From an uncultured Actinomycetes bacterium (GTDB lineage: Bacteria > Actinomycetota > Actinomycetes > Nanopelagicales > Nanopelagicaceae): a stretch of 33,085 nt of DNA. The DNA lies in contig CAIPLJ010000071.1 in the NCBI GenBank assembly GCA_903865885.1, forward strand, positions 1-33,085, read 5' to 3'. How positions within the stretch are numbered: the stretch's first letter is position 1; every line of letters starts with the position of its first letter. The notes under the pieces were generated by a model. That model ran no database searches, was not told where the DNA came from, and saw only the letters and a program-made list of their open reading frames with translations. Made by a program: the position numbers and the translations under genes. Positions 7,608-15,891 of this stretch are shown here, piece after piece.

Positions 7608-8688
7608 TAAAGAGGTCATGATGAGCGCATCCGAGGTGCGCGATGCCGTCAAAGCCGAACTCACACAATATTTAGCTGAACAACGCGACTATCTCACTAG
7701 CATCGCATCTGAATTAGTACCTGTCTGCGATGCCCTCGAAGATTATCTTCTCGAAGGTGGAAAGCGACTGCGTCCTCTCTTTGCCTATGCCGGATTTATG
7801 GCAGCGGGATCAACTCCTAGCCGCACCGATATTCGTGCGATGGCAAGCCTTGAATTACTTCAAGCATGTGCACTCATTCATGATGATTTGATGGATGGCT
7901 CCGATACACGTCGCGGAAAGCCAGCAATCCATCGCCACTTTGAAAATCTTCATCGTCAAGGTTCGATGGCAGGAGTTGCAGATCAATTTGGAGAAGCTGC
8001 AGCAGTATTGCTCGGAGATCTCGCACTCGTCTGGTCTGATCACATGTTGCACAACAGTGGACTTTCCCACGAATCACTGACTTCAGCCCTTCGTGTTCAC
8101 GATGAAATGCGTATCGAACTTATGGCAGGTCAATATCTTGATGTCCGTGAAGCCGGTGAACGCGAACATAGCGTTGAGCGATCACTGCGCATCGCGCGTT
8201 ACAAATCAGGTAAGTACACAATCGAGCGTCCTCTGCACTTAGGTGCAGTAATTGCGCGCCCATCTGCTTCTGAGCATTCACAGCTGCTCAATGTGTTATC
8301 CGCCTACGGACTTCCACTCGGTGAAGCGTTCCAATTGCGCGATGACATGCTTGGAATCTTTGGAGATCCGAAAGAGACAGGAAAACCTGCAGGAGATGAC
8401 TTGCGCGAAGGCAAGCGCACAGTATTAATGGCAATGACGATGGAGAAGGCAACAGATGCTGCTCGCGATGAGTTAACGGCGAATTTGGGCAATCCAAACC
8501 TATCTGCAGAAAAGATTGAAACTCTCCGCACCCTGATTACTGATACCGGTGCTGTTGCCGATGTCGAAAAATTGATTGACCGCCTCGGTGAAGAATCAGT
8601 GGCTGCCGCAAACGCAGCAGCAATACATGAAGATGCGCGCCCATTTCTCTTATCTCTCGCTGAGACCGCAATCCGTAGGAGCTATTAA
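7603..8688 (+). CDS. crtE: Geranylgeranyl diphosphate synthase
   Basis: The 361-residue protein is an all-helical trans-prenyltransferase. It has the first aspartate-rich motif HDDLMDGSDTRRGKP (residues 93-107) and the second, DDMLGIFGDPKETGKPAGDD. GGKRLRP at 52-58 binds the diphosphate. It should extend FPP or DMAPP with IPP to GGPP, the precursor of phytoene. GTG 7603 fits a leaderless transcript (TATCGT, 6 nt spacer); ATG 7618 or 7621 behind AAAGAGG are alternatives. Its stop overlaps the crtI start by one base. Actinobacterial idsA-type genes sit beside metF in the same divergent arrangement, so this may be the ancestral prenyl synthase recruited for carotenoids. Confidence 0.9.
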   Translation: MDKEVMMSASEVRDAVKAELTQYLAEQRDYLTSIASELVPVCDALEDYLLEGGKRLRPLFAYAGFMAAGSTPSRTDIRAMASLELLQACALIHDDLMDGSDTRRGKPAIHRHFENLHRQGSMAGVADQFGEAAAVLLGDLALVWSDHMLHNSGLSHESLTSALRVHDEMRIELMAGQYLDVREAGEREHSVERSLRIARYKSGKYTIERPLHLGAVIARPSASEHSQLLNVLSAYGLPLGEAFQLRDDMLGIFGDPKETGKPAGDDLREGKRTVLMAMTMEKATDAARDELTANLGNPNLSAEKIETLRTLITDTGAVADVEKLIDRLGEESVAAANAAAIHEDARPFLLSLAETAIRRSY

Positions 8689-10172
8689 TGACAAAGACAG
8701 TTAAGGGACCCACGGATCACGTCGTCGTAGTTGGCGCAGGTCTAGGTGGACTCAGCGCAGCTCTTCGCCTAGCGGGTGCTGGTCGCAAAGTCACTGTGAT
8801 TGAACGTGAATCTGTACCAGGTGGTCGTAACGGTCTTCTCAATAAGAATGGCTATTCATTCGATACAGGCCCAACAGTTTTAACAATGCCATCACTGATT
8901 CAAGATGCATTCTCATGTGTTGGAGAAGATATGAAGGATTGGCTTGAACTCATGCCGCTTTCACCTTTGTATCGCGCCTTCTATGCAGATGGCTCACAGA
9001 TTGATGTCCATGCAAATACAGCGCAGATGGAAGAAGAGATTCGCGAAAAGGTTTCTCCTGAAGAAGCCATGGGCTATCGCAAGTATGTAGAGTTTGTTAC
9101 CAAGCTCTATAAGTACGAGATGCATGACTTCATCGATAAGAACATCGATTCACCTCTGAATCTTTTGACTCCTAACTTGGCTCGCTTGATTGCTCTCGGC
9201 GGCTTTAGACACTTGCAGCCAAAGGTCAATCAATACCTCAAAGATCCACGTCTTCAAAAGGTGTATTCATTCCAAGCAATGTATGCCGGTGTCAGCCCAC
9301 AGCAAGCTCTAGCAATTTACGCAGTCATTGCCTATATGGATTCAGTCAACGGAGTCTTCTTCCCTAAGGGCGGAATGCATGCAGTACCTCGCGCACTTGC
9401 AGCAGCAGCAACCAAGCACGGCGTTGAATTTAAATACAACACGACAGTCACTGCTCTTGATAAGCAGAATGGCCGCGTCAAAGCAGTGCTGACAAATACT
9501 GGCGAACGTATTGAATGCGATGTTGTAGTCATGAACCCAGATCTACCTGTCGTGTGGCGTGACTTGCTGGGTAAGACACCACTGAATATCAAGCGCCTGA
9601 ATTACTCTCCATCATGTGCAACTCTCTTGGTCGGATCTTCCAAAAAGTATGACCACGTCGCGCATCACAATATTCACTTCGGCGAGTCTTGGGATGGCGT
9701 ATTTGATGAACTTATCAATAAGAAGATTCTGATGACTGACCCATCTGTTTTGGTTACAGTTCCAACTCATGACGATCCAACACTTGCACCTGCTGGAAAG
9801 CAGTCTTATTACATCTTGTACCCAACCCCGAACTTGGATGCAGATATCGATTGGACCAAGCAGGCAAAGCCATATCGCGATCACATGATTAAGACACTTG
9901 AAGATCGCGGTTATGAAGGCTTTGGTGACTCGATTGAAACTGAAGTTATGACTACTCCCCTTGATTGGCAAGCACAAGGTATGGAGCGCGGTGCACCATT
10001 TGCTAGCGCACATACCTTCTTCCAGACAGGACCCTTTAGACCGCGCAATATGGCGGCAGGATTTGAGAACGTTGTCTTTGCCGGCAGCGGCACTCAACCT
10101 GGCGTTGGTGTACCGATGGTTCTTATCTCAGGTCGCTTAGCGGCAGAGCGCATTGTGGGTCCGGTTAAATAG
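8688..10172 (+). CDS. crtI: Phytoene desaturase
   Basis: The 494-residue FAD protein has VVGAGLGGLSAALRL (residues 15-29), IERESVPGGRN and YSFDTGPTVLTMPSL at the N-terminus, GVFFPKGGMHAVP in the middle and the CrtI C-terminal signature PGVGVPMVLISGRL. This is the standard bacterial CrtI, which turns phytoene into lycopene (or neurosporene) in several dehydrogenations at the membrane. Its start overlaps the crtE stop (TAATG) and the crtB ATG follows its stop with no gap, so the three genes form one operon. The end product, lycopene or a more desaturated form, cannot be told by eye. Confidence 0.93.
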   Translation: MTKTVKGPTDHVVVVGAGLGGLSAALRLAGAGRKVTVIERESVPGGRNGLLNKNGYSFDTGPTVLTMPSLIQDAFSCVGEDMKDWLELMPLSPLYRAFYADGSQIDVHANTAQMEEEIREKVSPEEAMGYRKYVEFVTKLYKYEMHDFIDKNIDSPLNLLTPNLARLIALGGFRHLQPKVNQYLKDPRLQKVYSFQAMYAGVSPQQALAIYAVIAYMDSVNGVFFPKGGMHAVPRALAAAATKHGVEFKYNTTVTALDKQNGRVKAVLTNTGERIECDVVVMNPDLPVVWRDLLGKTPLNIKRLNYSPSCATLLVGSSKKYDHVAHHNIHFGESWDGVFDELINKKILMTDPSVLVTVPTHDDPTLAPAGKQSYYILYPTPNLDADIDWTKQAKPYRDHMIKTLEDRGYEGFGDSIETEVMTTPLDWQAQGMERGAPFASAHTFFQTGPFRPRNMAAGFENVVFAGSGTQPGVGVPMVLISGRLAAERIVGPVK

Positions 10173-11051
10173 ATGGATGCAGCACTTGCAGCATCGTATG
10201 CAGAGTGCAAACGATTAAATTCGTTGCATGGAAAGACATATTACTTAGCAACACTGCTGCTGCCGAAGAATAAGCGTCCTTACGTACATGCTCTCTACGG
10301 TTTTGCGCGATACGCCGATGAAATTGTGGATGACTTGGCTTCAACGCTTTCTCCCAGCGAGAAAGCAGACGCACTTCGCACATGGAGCACAGGTGTACTT
10401 GCAGATTTAAAGGCTGGGACAAGCACCGACCATATTGGTCGCGCGCTTGTCGATACAGCGCACACCTTTGATATTCCACATCAACATTTCGTCGATTTTC
10501 TCCATTCGATGGAGATGGATCTGACCGTTACCGAATATCAGACCTATGAAGATTTACTTGAGTACGTCTATGGATCAGCTGCAGTCATCGGCCTTGAGAT
10601 GGTTCCTGTTCTGGGATATTCCGATCAACGCGCATTTGAGGCTGCAAAGAAGTTGGGTATCGCATTCCAGCTAGCCAACTTCATTCGCGATGTCGGCGAA
10701 GACCTTGATCGAGGTCGTGTCTATTTGCCGCTACAAGAATTGGCTCAATTTGGCGTTGATCGTGCGATGCTTGAACGCCGCGTATTAACTCCTGAAATTG
10801 TTGCAGCTCTTAAGTTCCAAATAGCTCGCGTTCGACGATTACAATGCGAATCAGATGTCGGTATTGATTTTCTCGATAAACAATCACGTCCATGCATCCG
10901 GGCAGCCAGCGAGCTCTATTGCGGAATCGTCGATGAAGTCGAAGCAATCGGTTATGACATCTTCAATAAACGAGCAAAGACTTCAACTGCTCGCCGCGCA
11001 CGCGTTGCGGGCCGTGCCTATATTCAAGCAATAGCAGCCCGTATTCGCTAA
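10173..11051 (+). CDS. crtB: Phytoene synthase
   Basis: The 292-residue protein has both metal-binding aspartate motifs of squalene/phytoene synthases: DEIVDD at residues 49-54 and DVGED at 173-177 followed by RGRVYLP. YGFARYAD and FQLANFIRDVGEDLDRGR are the PSY signatures. It condenses two GGPP molecules into phytoene. The ATG follows the crtI stop directly, so translation is probably coupled. This is the last carotenoid gene of the operon; a TPP riboswitch begins 3 nt after its stop, and the thiamine genes could be read partly by transcripts coming through from crtB. Confidence 0.93.
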   Translation: MDAALAASYAECKRLNSLHGKTYYLATLLLPKNKRPYVHALYGFARYADEIVDDLASTLSPSEKADALRTWSTGVLADLKAGTSTDHIGRALVDTAHTFDIPHQHFVDFLHSMEMDLTVTEYQTYEDLLEYVYGSAAVIGLEMVPVLGYSDQRAFEAAKKLGIAFQLANFIRDVGEDLDRGRVYLPLQELAQFGVDRAMLERRVLTPEIVAALKFQIARVRRLQCESDVGIDFLDKQSRPCIRAASELYCGIVDEVEAIGYDIFNKRAKTSTARRARVAGRAYIQAIAARIR

Positions 11052-11053
11052 AG

Positions 11054-11137
11054 TTCTATCCAACGGGAGCCATAGTGGCTGAGAGGACTTCACATTGAAG
11101 TCGACCGTCTGACTGGTCCGGTAATGCGGATCTAGAA
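11054..11137 (+). promoter_or_regulatory. TPP riboswitch (THI element)
   Basis: The region shows the conserved TPP aptamer parts in order: ACGGGAGC (11063-11070), GGCTGAGAGG (11077-11086), a perfect 7-bp P3 hairpin (GACTTCA 11086-11092 with TGAAGTC 11096-11102), then CTGA and TCCGGTAATGCGG of the P4/P5 arm. P1 forms between TTCTATCC (11054-11061) and GGATCTAGAA (11128-11137). The 3' strand of P1 ends 2 nt before the GAGG ribosome binding site of pnuT, and there is no terminator-like hairpin with a U-run. Control is therefore probably translational: TPP stabilises P1 and hides the ribosome site. Confidence 0.9.
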
Positions 11138-11149
11138 TTGAGGTTCAGT

Positions 11150-11740
11150 ATGTTTTCCATATTTTTTACAGCATGGGGTTACGACGTTTCCTATCTTGAA
11201 TTCGTTGCATCGGTGGTTTCATTTGTTGGTGTTGCTCTGGGTATTACCGCAAAGCGCATCACATGGCCATGGTGGGGAATTAGCAGCCTGCTTTACGGGA
11301 TTTTCTTCTTGCAGTACAAGCTCTATGCAAGTGCTGCACTACAAATTGTTTTTATTCTTGCAGCAATAGCAGGTTGGTATGGGTGGGAACCAACGGGTGC
11401 AAAACCTGGCCCCTTTAAGAATAAATATCGTATGTACACAATCACAGCCATTCTGATATCAACTCTTGCCCTTGGACCAGTACTGAAATGGTTAGGAGCT
11501 GCATCAACATATGTCGATGCAATACTCTTCTTTGGTTCGGTTGCTGCACAAATATTGATGGTCTACGAGAAGTATGACAATTGGCCAATGTGGCTTGTAG
11601 TGGACGGCGGATACACAGCACTCTATGCATCACAGGGGCTACTCTTTACAACGCTGCTCTATGTGGCATTTACCGCTATGGCAGCGCTGGGATGGAGTAC
11701 TTGGTATGGATCTCATCGCCGCGCTATCCGATCTCTGTAA
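11150..11740 (+). CDS. pnuT: PnuC-family transporter, thiamine type (PnuT)
   Basis: The 196-residue membrane protein has about seven hydrophobic helices and PnuC-family features (WPWWGISSLLYGIFFLQYKL, QIVFILAAIAGWYGW, DGGYTALYASQGL). PnuC proteins carry nicotinamide riboside by facilitated diffusion and depend on a cytoplasmic kinase to trap it; PnuT members carry thiamine. The TPP riboswitch directly upstream decides in favour of thiamine here. ATG 11150 is chosen because GAGG (11140-11143) lies 6 nt before it; the in-frame TTG at 11138 sits inside the riboswitch. The gene overlaps the downstream kinase gene by 35 nt. Without the riboswitch I would have called it PnuC. Confidence 0.88.
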   Translation: MFSIFFTAWGYDVSYLEFVASVVSFVGVALGITAKRITWPWWGISSLLYGIFFLQYKLYASAALQIVFILAAIAGWYGWEPTGAKPGPFKNKYRMYTITAILISTLALGPVLKWLGAASTYVDAILFFGSVAAQILMVYEKYDNWPMWLVVDGGYTALYASQGLLFTTLLYVAFTAMAALGWSTWYGSHRRAIRSL

Positions 11741-12242
11741 ATCAACGAGACAACCCGTCATCGCAATTGATGGACCGGCGGGTGCTGGAAAGACAACTCT
11801 TGCTCACGACATCAAACTCGCCCTGGCTCAGAGTTACTCCATTACTGAAATTCATATGGATGATCTGTATGACGGTTGGGATAACGCATTGACATCACAG
11901 CTCTCTGATGTGCTCACACATCTGGTTGCTGCACATAAAAAATCCTTGCCCATCTCACTATCGAGCTATGACTGGCTTGCGCAAGCATTCAGGTCAGCAA
12001 TAGAGTTAGAAAAATCAGAACTCTTGATCATCGAAGGTGTCGGTAGTGGGCAAAAGGCAATTCGAGATTCTTTGACTGCGCTCATCTGGATAGATATTAA
12101 AGATACAGAGGGATTGGCTAGGGTTTTACAACGTGATGGAATTGAAATTGAGAACCAAATGAGAAAGTGGCTCACTACCCAAGAGCAACACTTTGCCGTC
12201 GAAGGTACTCAGAACGCGGCTGATTTCGTACTCACTAACTAG
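11706..12242 (+). CDS. P-loop kinase of the uridine-kinase-like family; candidate thiamine kinase
   Basis: From ATG 11706, 8 nt after GGATGGAG, the product has 178 residues. It has a Walker A motif GPAGAGKT (residues 23-30), an acidic HMDDLYDGWD motif (50-59) where the nucleobase-kinase family binds substrate, SYDW (87-90), and a Walker B-like LLIIEGVGSG (106-115). It resembles small actinobacterial proteins usually labelled uridine kinase or AAA ATPase, with no proven substrate. It overlaps pnuT by 35 nt and is under the same TPP riboswitch. PnuC-type carriers need a trapping kinase, so phosphorylation of thiamine is the natural hypothesis, but no thiamine-specific motif is visible. The longer frame from 11625 lies inside pnuT and is rejected. 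Confidence 0.8.
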   Translation: MDLIAALSDLCKSTRQPVIAIDGPAGAGKTTLAHDIKLALAQSYSITEIHMDDLYDGWDNALTSQLSDVLTHLVAAHKKSLPISLSSYDWLAQAFRSAIELEKSELLIIEGVGSGQKAIRDSLTALIWIDIKDTEGLARVLQRDGIEIENQMRKWLTTQEQHFAVEGTQNAADFVLTN

Positions 12243-12245
12243 AAT
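12240..12245 (+). promoter_or_regulatory. Candidate -10 element (TAGAAT) for the PASTA kinase gene
   Basis: TAGAAT ends 7 nt before the ATG at 12253, and no Shine-Dalgarno is convincing in between. Its first three bases are the TAG stop codon of the upstream kinase gene. This is consistent with a leaderless mRNA. No clear -35 is visible. Confidence 0.5.
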
Positions 12246-12252
12246 TCGGGAT

Positions 12253-14163
12253 ATGTCTGACCTTACTGGCGAGCTCATTGATGGGCGCTATCAGCTCATT
12301 CGCCAGATGGCTACCGGTGGAATGGCGAGTATCTACGAGGCACTCGACACTCGACTCGATCGAAAAGTCGCAGTCAAAATCATGCACTCACACCTTGCGC
12401 AAGATGAGCAATTTGTAGAACGGTTTATTCGCGAAGCAAAGGCTGCCGCTGCCTTATCTCATCCCAATATCGTTGCAGTGCAAGATCAAGGTTGGAATCA
12501 AAATGGAACTCCAGCAATCTTTCTCGTAATGGAAATGATTGATGGCCATACTCTTCGCGAATACCTCAACGAACAAGGCAAGCTATCGACTAAAGATGGA
12601 ATTAAGTTTCTGCTACCTGTACTGAGTGCGCTCTCTGCGGCTCATAAGATTGGCATCGTCCATCGAGATATTAAGCCTGAGAATATTTTGATCTCTAAAG
12701 AGGGCCGCATCAAAATCGCAGATTTCGGTCTTGCTAAGGGTCCCTTGATAGGTGGAACCCTGACAGCTGAATCAAGCGTCATTCTTGGAAGCGTTTCATA
12801 CCTCTCCCCTGAACAAGTTCAACGAGGTGTCGCAGATTCTCGAAGCGATATCTACTCAATTGGAATTACTGCATTTGAAATTTTCACTGGGAAGAAGCCA
12901 TTTGAAGGCGATGCTCCGATTCAAATTGCCTATATGCACGTTAACAATCGAGTCCCTCGTGTAAGTACATTGGTTTCAGAAATCCCTGAAAACCTTGACG
13001 AGTTAATTTTCCAAGCAACGAGCGTAAATCCGGATGAAAGACCTCGTGATGCAACTGCGTTCTACGACAAACTTTCTGCAATAAACCTCTCTCTCAACCC
13101 AAAAGAGAACCAACTCAGCCTTGAACTTGATATCCCTATCGAACCGATGCGCCCAAAGAGTGCGCGCAAATCTCTTCGCAAGAAAGTTCAAGAGCTCACT
13201 GCAGCGATACCAGTCCCTTCTATTACGCCTAAAGCTAAAGAGACAACTCAAGAGATTGCAAAGCGAAAGAAAGCAAGTAAGCGCGTACGTCGCAACCGCA
13301 AGGTGGCACTCGTTCTTGCAGTTGGAGTAGGAATTCTTGGGTGGTATTTACTTATTGGTCCTGGCTCTCGAGTCGTTGTTCCATCCACAATCGGTGCTAC
13401 CCAGAGTGAAGTTACTGCAGCTCTCTCTCCGCTCGGACTGACTTCGGTGGTGAGCGAGCAGCAATTTAGTGAAGATATTGCGCAAGGTCTTGTCATCCAG
13501 TCGCTTCCACAAGGTGGAGGTCGCGTTGATCAAGGAGGCGTAGTTAAACTCATCATTTCTAAAGGTCCAGAGCGATATCTGCTTCCATCGATTTCCGGCC
13601 TTACTCCTGATGCAGCGGTCAAAGTTCTTTCAAAATTTCCAATTTCTTTGCAGCCAAACTCTGAAGAGTTCACCGCTAAAGTTCCAAAGGGCTATGTCAT
13701 CGATTCCAATCCACCTGCTGGTGAGAAGGTGAAGCGCGATGCACTTGTCGTAATTCGCGTCTCTAAAGGCATCGAGCAGATTGCACTTACTTCCTATATC
13801 GGCAAAAGCTCTGATCAAGCACTCAATGAATTGCAATCCGCCGGATTTAACGTAGTTTCAACATATGGGTTTAGCGAAACACAACTTGCTGGTGAAGTAA
13901 TTTCTCAGAAACCTGCGGGAGGTGGCACTGCCGATAAAGGCGCAAAGATCACGTTGGTGATTTCAAAGGGAACGCAATTCGCCTACATCCCTAATCTCTT
14001 CTCGATTGAAGAAGGTAAAGCAGTCCAATCTCTCAAGGATCTCGATCTCAAAGTTGTCGTGAAAAAGATTGGTAAAAAGAGCGTTAAAAAGGTGACAAGT
14101 ATTTCACCGAAGGTTGGAAGCAAGGTTAAACGTGGCAGTACTGTGACCATCACAGTAGGGTAG
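12253..14163 (+). CDS. Membrane Ser/Thr protein kinase with four PASTA repeats (PknB/PknL group)
   Basis: The 636-residue protein has an N-terminal Hanks kinase domain (about 10-275): a glycine-rich loop (GGMAS, 22-26), catalytic Lys42 in VAVK, HRD at 137-139, DFG at 157-159 and SPE at 185-187. A basic linker leads to one membrane helix (351-368). Four PASTA-type repeats follow outside the cell (about 374-438, 440-506, 508-573, 577-636); such repeats sense muropeptides or lipid II. The kinase should link wall status to growth and division. Lying between a metF/prenyl synthase pair and aroG, it sits where actinobacteria have pknL. ATG 12253 matches family N-termini; the upstream extension from 12193 overlaps the previous gene. 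Confidence 0.92.
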   Translation: MSDLTGELIDGRYQLIRQMATGGMASIYEALDTRLDRKVAVKIMHSHLAQDEQFVERFIREAKAAAALSHPNIVAVQDQGWNQNGTPAIFLVMEMIDGHTLREYLNEQGKLSTKDGIKFLLPVLSALSAAHKIGIVHRDIKPENILISKEGRIKIADFGLAKGPLIGGTLTAESSVILGSVSYLSPEQVQRGVADSRSDIYSIGITAFEIFTGKKPFEGDAPIQIAYMHVNNRVPRVSTLVSEIPENLDELIFQATSVNPDERPRDATAFYDKLSAINLSLNPKENQLSLELDIPIEPMRPKSARKSLRKKVQELTAAIPVPSITPKAKETTQEIAKRKKASKRVRRNRKVALVLAVGVGILGWYLLIGPGSRVVVPSTIGATQSEVTAALSPLGLTSVVSEQQFSEDIAQGLVIQSLPQGGGRVDQGGVVKLIISKGPERYLLPSISGLTPDAAVKVLSKFPISLQPNSEEFTAKVPKGYVIDSNPPAGEKVKRDALVVIRVSKGIEQIALTSYIGKSSDQALNELQSAGFNVVSTYGFSETQLAGEVISQKPAGGGTADKGAKITLVISKGTQFAYIPNLFSIEEGKAVQSLKDLDLKVVVKKIGKKSVKKVTSISPKVGSKVKRGSTVTITVG

Positions 14164-14167
14164 GCAA

Positions 14168-15031
14168 ATGTCTCAAACCACAAAGAAACCTCGCATCGGT
14201 GCTCACACTCCCACATCTGGCGGTATGGCAAAGCGTTCGATTGCCTATGCAGAGTTAACGCAAGCAGAAGCAATTCAAGTTTTCACATCTAATCCACGTG
14301 GTTGGGCGATGCCTGAAACTAATCATGAAGCCGATGCCATTTTCCGTGAAAAAGCTGAAGCACTTGATATTGAGACCTATGTACACGCTCCTTTTCTCAT
14401 CAACTTAGGTTCACCTACGGAAGAGACATACAAGAATTCACTTGCCTCAACTGCCTACTCACTCAAGCGCGGACAAGAAATAGGTGCACTTGGTGTTGTC
14501 GTTCACACTGGCTCTGCCGTAAAGGAAGATAACGTCGACAATGCATGGAAACAGATTAAGAAAGGCGTCATGCCTATTCTTGAAGCCCTCGATGATGATG
14601 CGCCATATCTTCTGCTTGAACCAACAGCAGGCCAAGGTCAATCACTGGTCAAGCGCCTTGAGGATTTAGAGAATTACCTCAAAGCTCTCGAATACCACCC
14701 AAAAGTCGGCATCTGTCTTGATACCTGCCACGTCTTTGCAGCAGGTCATGACATTGCGAAAAAGGGCGGGATGAAAGAGACGCTCGATCTCTTAGTTCAA
14801 GTCGCTGGCATTGAACGTATTCAACTTATCCACGCCAATGACTCGATGGATGTATGTGGTGCGCTGAAAGATCGCCACCAAAATATTGGTAAGGGTTTTA
14901 TCGGCGTCGATCCATTTGCAGAACTTCTCAAGCACCCTGCTGTCGCAAATGCGCCTCTCATTCTTGAAACTCCTGGAATGGAACCAGAACATGGTGAGGA
15001 AATTGCTCTCTTAAAGAAGTTGCGTGGATGA
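14168..15031 (+). CDS. nfo: Endonuclease IV (AP endonuclease)
   Basis: The 287-residue TIM-barrel protein keeps all nine zinc ligands expected from E. coli Nfo: H73, H113, E151, D185, H188, H222, D235, H237 and E267, in motifs such as VVHTGS, LEPTAGQG, CLDTCHVFAAGHD, IHAND and LETPG. It cleaves the DNA backbone 5' to abasic sites in base excision repair. It starts 4 nt after the kinase stop. TAGGGT (14156-14161) ends 6 nt before the ATG, so a leaderless transcript is possible, although the AGG within AGGCAA could also act as a weak ribosome site. Its stop overlaps the next start (ATGA). Confidence 0.95.
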   Translation: MSQTTKKPRIGAHTPTSGGMAKRSIAYAELTQAEAIQVFTSNPRGWAMPETNHEADAIFREKAEALDIETYVHAPFLINLGSPTEETYKNSLASTAYSLKRGQEIGALGVVVHTGSAVKEDNVDNAWKQIKKGVMPILEALDDDAPYLLLEPTAGQGQSLVKRLEDLENYLKALEYHPKVGICLDTCHVFAAGHDIAKKGGMKETLDLLVQVAGIERIQLIHANDSMDVCGALKDRHQNIGKGFIGVDPFAELLKHPAVANAPLILETPGMEPEHGEEIALLKKLRG

Positions 15032-15888
15032 GTTCTTCGCACGCAGTCAAAATGCGGATTGCTCCTTGGGCTCTTCTCTCAGTGTCAGCAGCTTGGGGAA
15101 TGGCCTTTGTTGTGATGAAGGATGCAATCGAGCGACAGAGCGTCAATAACTTTCTCTTTACTCGCTTCTCTCTGGCAGTAATTGTCATGGTGGCTCTCAA
15201 ACCTCAGGTACTAAAACAATTAAACCGAGGGCTCATTCTGCGCGCTGGCTCTGCTGGAATTTTTCTAGGACTCGGTTATATCTTCCAAACATTTGGATTG
15301 GCGCGAACAGGTGCCGCCATTGCTGGTTTTGTTACCGGTCTCTACGTTGTCTTTACGCCGCTGCTTGCATACTTCTTTCTCAAAGAGCGCCTCACCAAAT
15401 TGATTTGGGCCTGCGTATTGCTTGCAACGATCGGCCTTGGCTTGCTTTCCATTCATGGCTTCTCCGTTGGAATTGGAGAGATGCTTGTACTTGCAAGTGC
15501 TTTCTTCTTCGGCGCACACATCATCGCCTTAGGAAAATGGTCTTCAGGCCGCGATGCATATGCGATGACAGTGGTGCAGCTTGCAATGTGCGCGCTCTTA
15601 TCAGGAATTGCATCAATACCTGGTGGCTATTCAGCTCCCCCTGATTCTGGCGTCTGGGCAGTTGTCATCTTCACTGCGGTAATCTGCACAGCGATTGCAT
15701 TCGTTGTACAAACGTGGTCTCAGGCTCATATGACTACGTCGAAGGTAGCTGTCATCCTTACAATGGAAGTCGTCTTTGCTGCGATCTTCGCAATCATCTT
15801 TGGTGGTGAACACTTGACCCTGCAGGCTACTCTTGGAGGACTTATGGTGCTCACAGCTATGTTCATCATTGTTCTCAAGGAGAATTAA
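15028..15888 (+). CDS. EamA/DMT-family permease
   Basis: The 286-residue protein has ten predicted membrane helices in two EamA repeats, with SAAWGMAFVVMKDAI at the start of the first and the family's FFLKERLT helix end. Drug/metabolite transporters of this family export amino acids, metabolites or drugs, or import nucleotide precursors; sequence does not tell which. The ATG overlaps the nfo stop by 4 nt and threonine aldolase follows 3 nt after its stop. Amino acid export beside a threonine-cleaving enzyme would be logical but is only a guess. A second, distinct EamA gene lies at 21351-22238. Confidence 0.87.
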   Translation: MSSSHAVKMRIAPWALLSVSAAWGMAFVVMKDAIERQSVNNFLFTRFSLAVIVMVALKPQVLKQLNRGLILRAGSAGIFLGLGYIFQTFGLARTGAAIAGFVTGLYVVFTPLLAYFFLKERLTKLIWACVLLATIGLGLLSIHGFSVGIGEMLVLASAFFFGAHIIALGKWSSGRDAYAMTVVQLAMCALLSGIASIPGGYSAPPDSGVWAVVIFTAVICTAIAFVVQTWSQAHMTTSKVAVILTMEVVFAAIFAIIFGGEHLTLQATLGGLMVLTAMFIIVLKEN

Positions 15889-15891
15889 GCA

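Noticed and set aside
9612..10097. A 161-codon minus-strand open frame inside crtI
   Set aside because: It lies wholly within a well-supported crtI, is rich in residues expected from an antisense frame, and matches no family I know.
11133..11138. TAGAAT before pnuT as a -10 promoter element
   Set aside because: It lies in the P1 strand of the TPP riboswitch and pnuT has its own GAGG ribosome site; the riboswitch must be transcribed from further upstream.
11625..11705. N-terminal extension of the P-loop kinase
   Set aside because: The extra 27 residues lie inside pnuT, are not like any kinase N-terminus, and ATG 11706 has a better ribosome site.
15265..15519. Minus-strand frame within the EamA permease gene
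   Set aside because: Highly polar shadow of a membrane-protein coding strand, with no ribosome site or recognisable domain.
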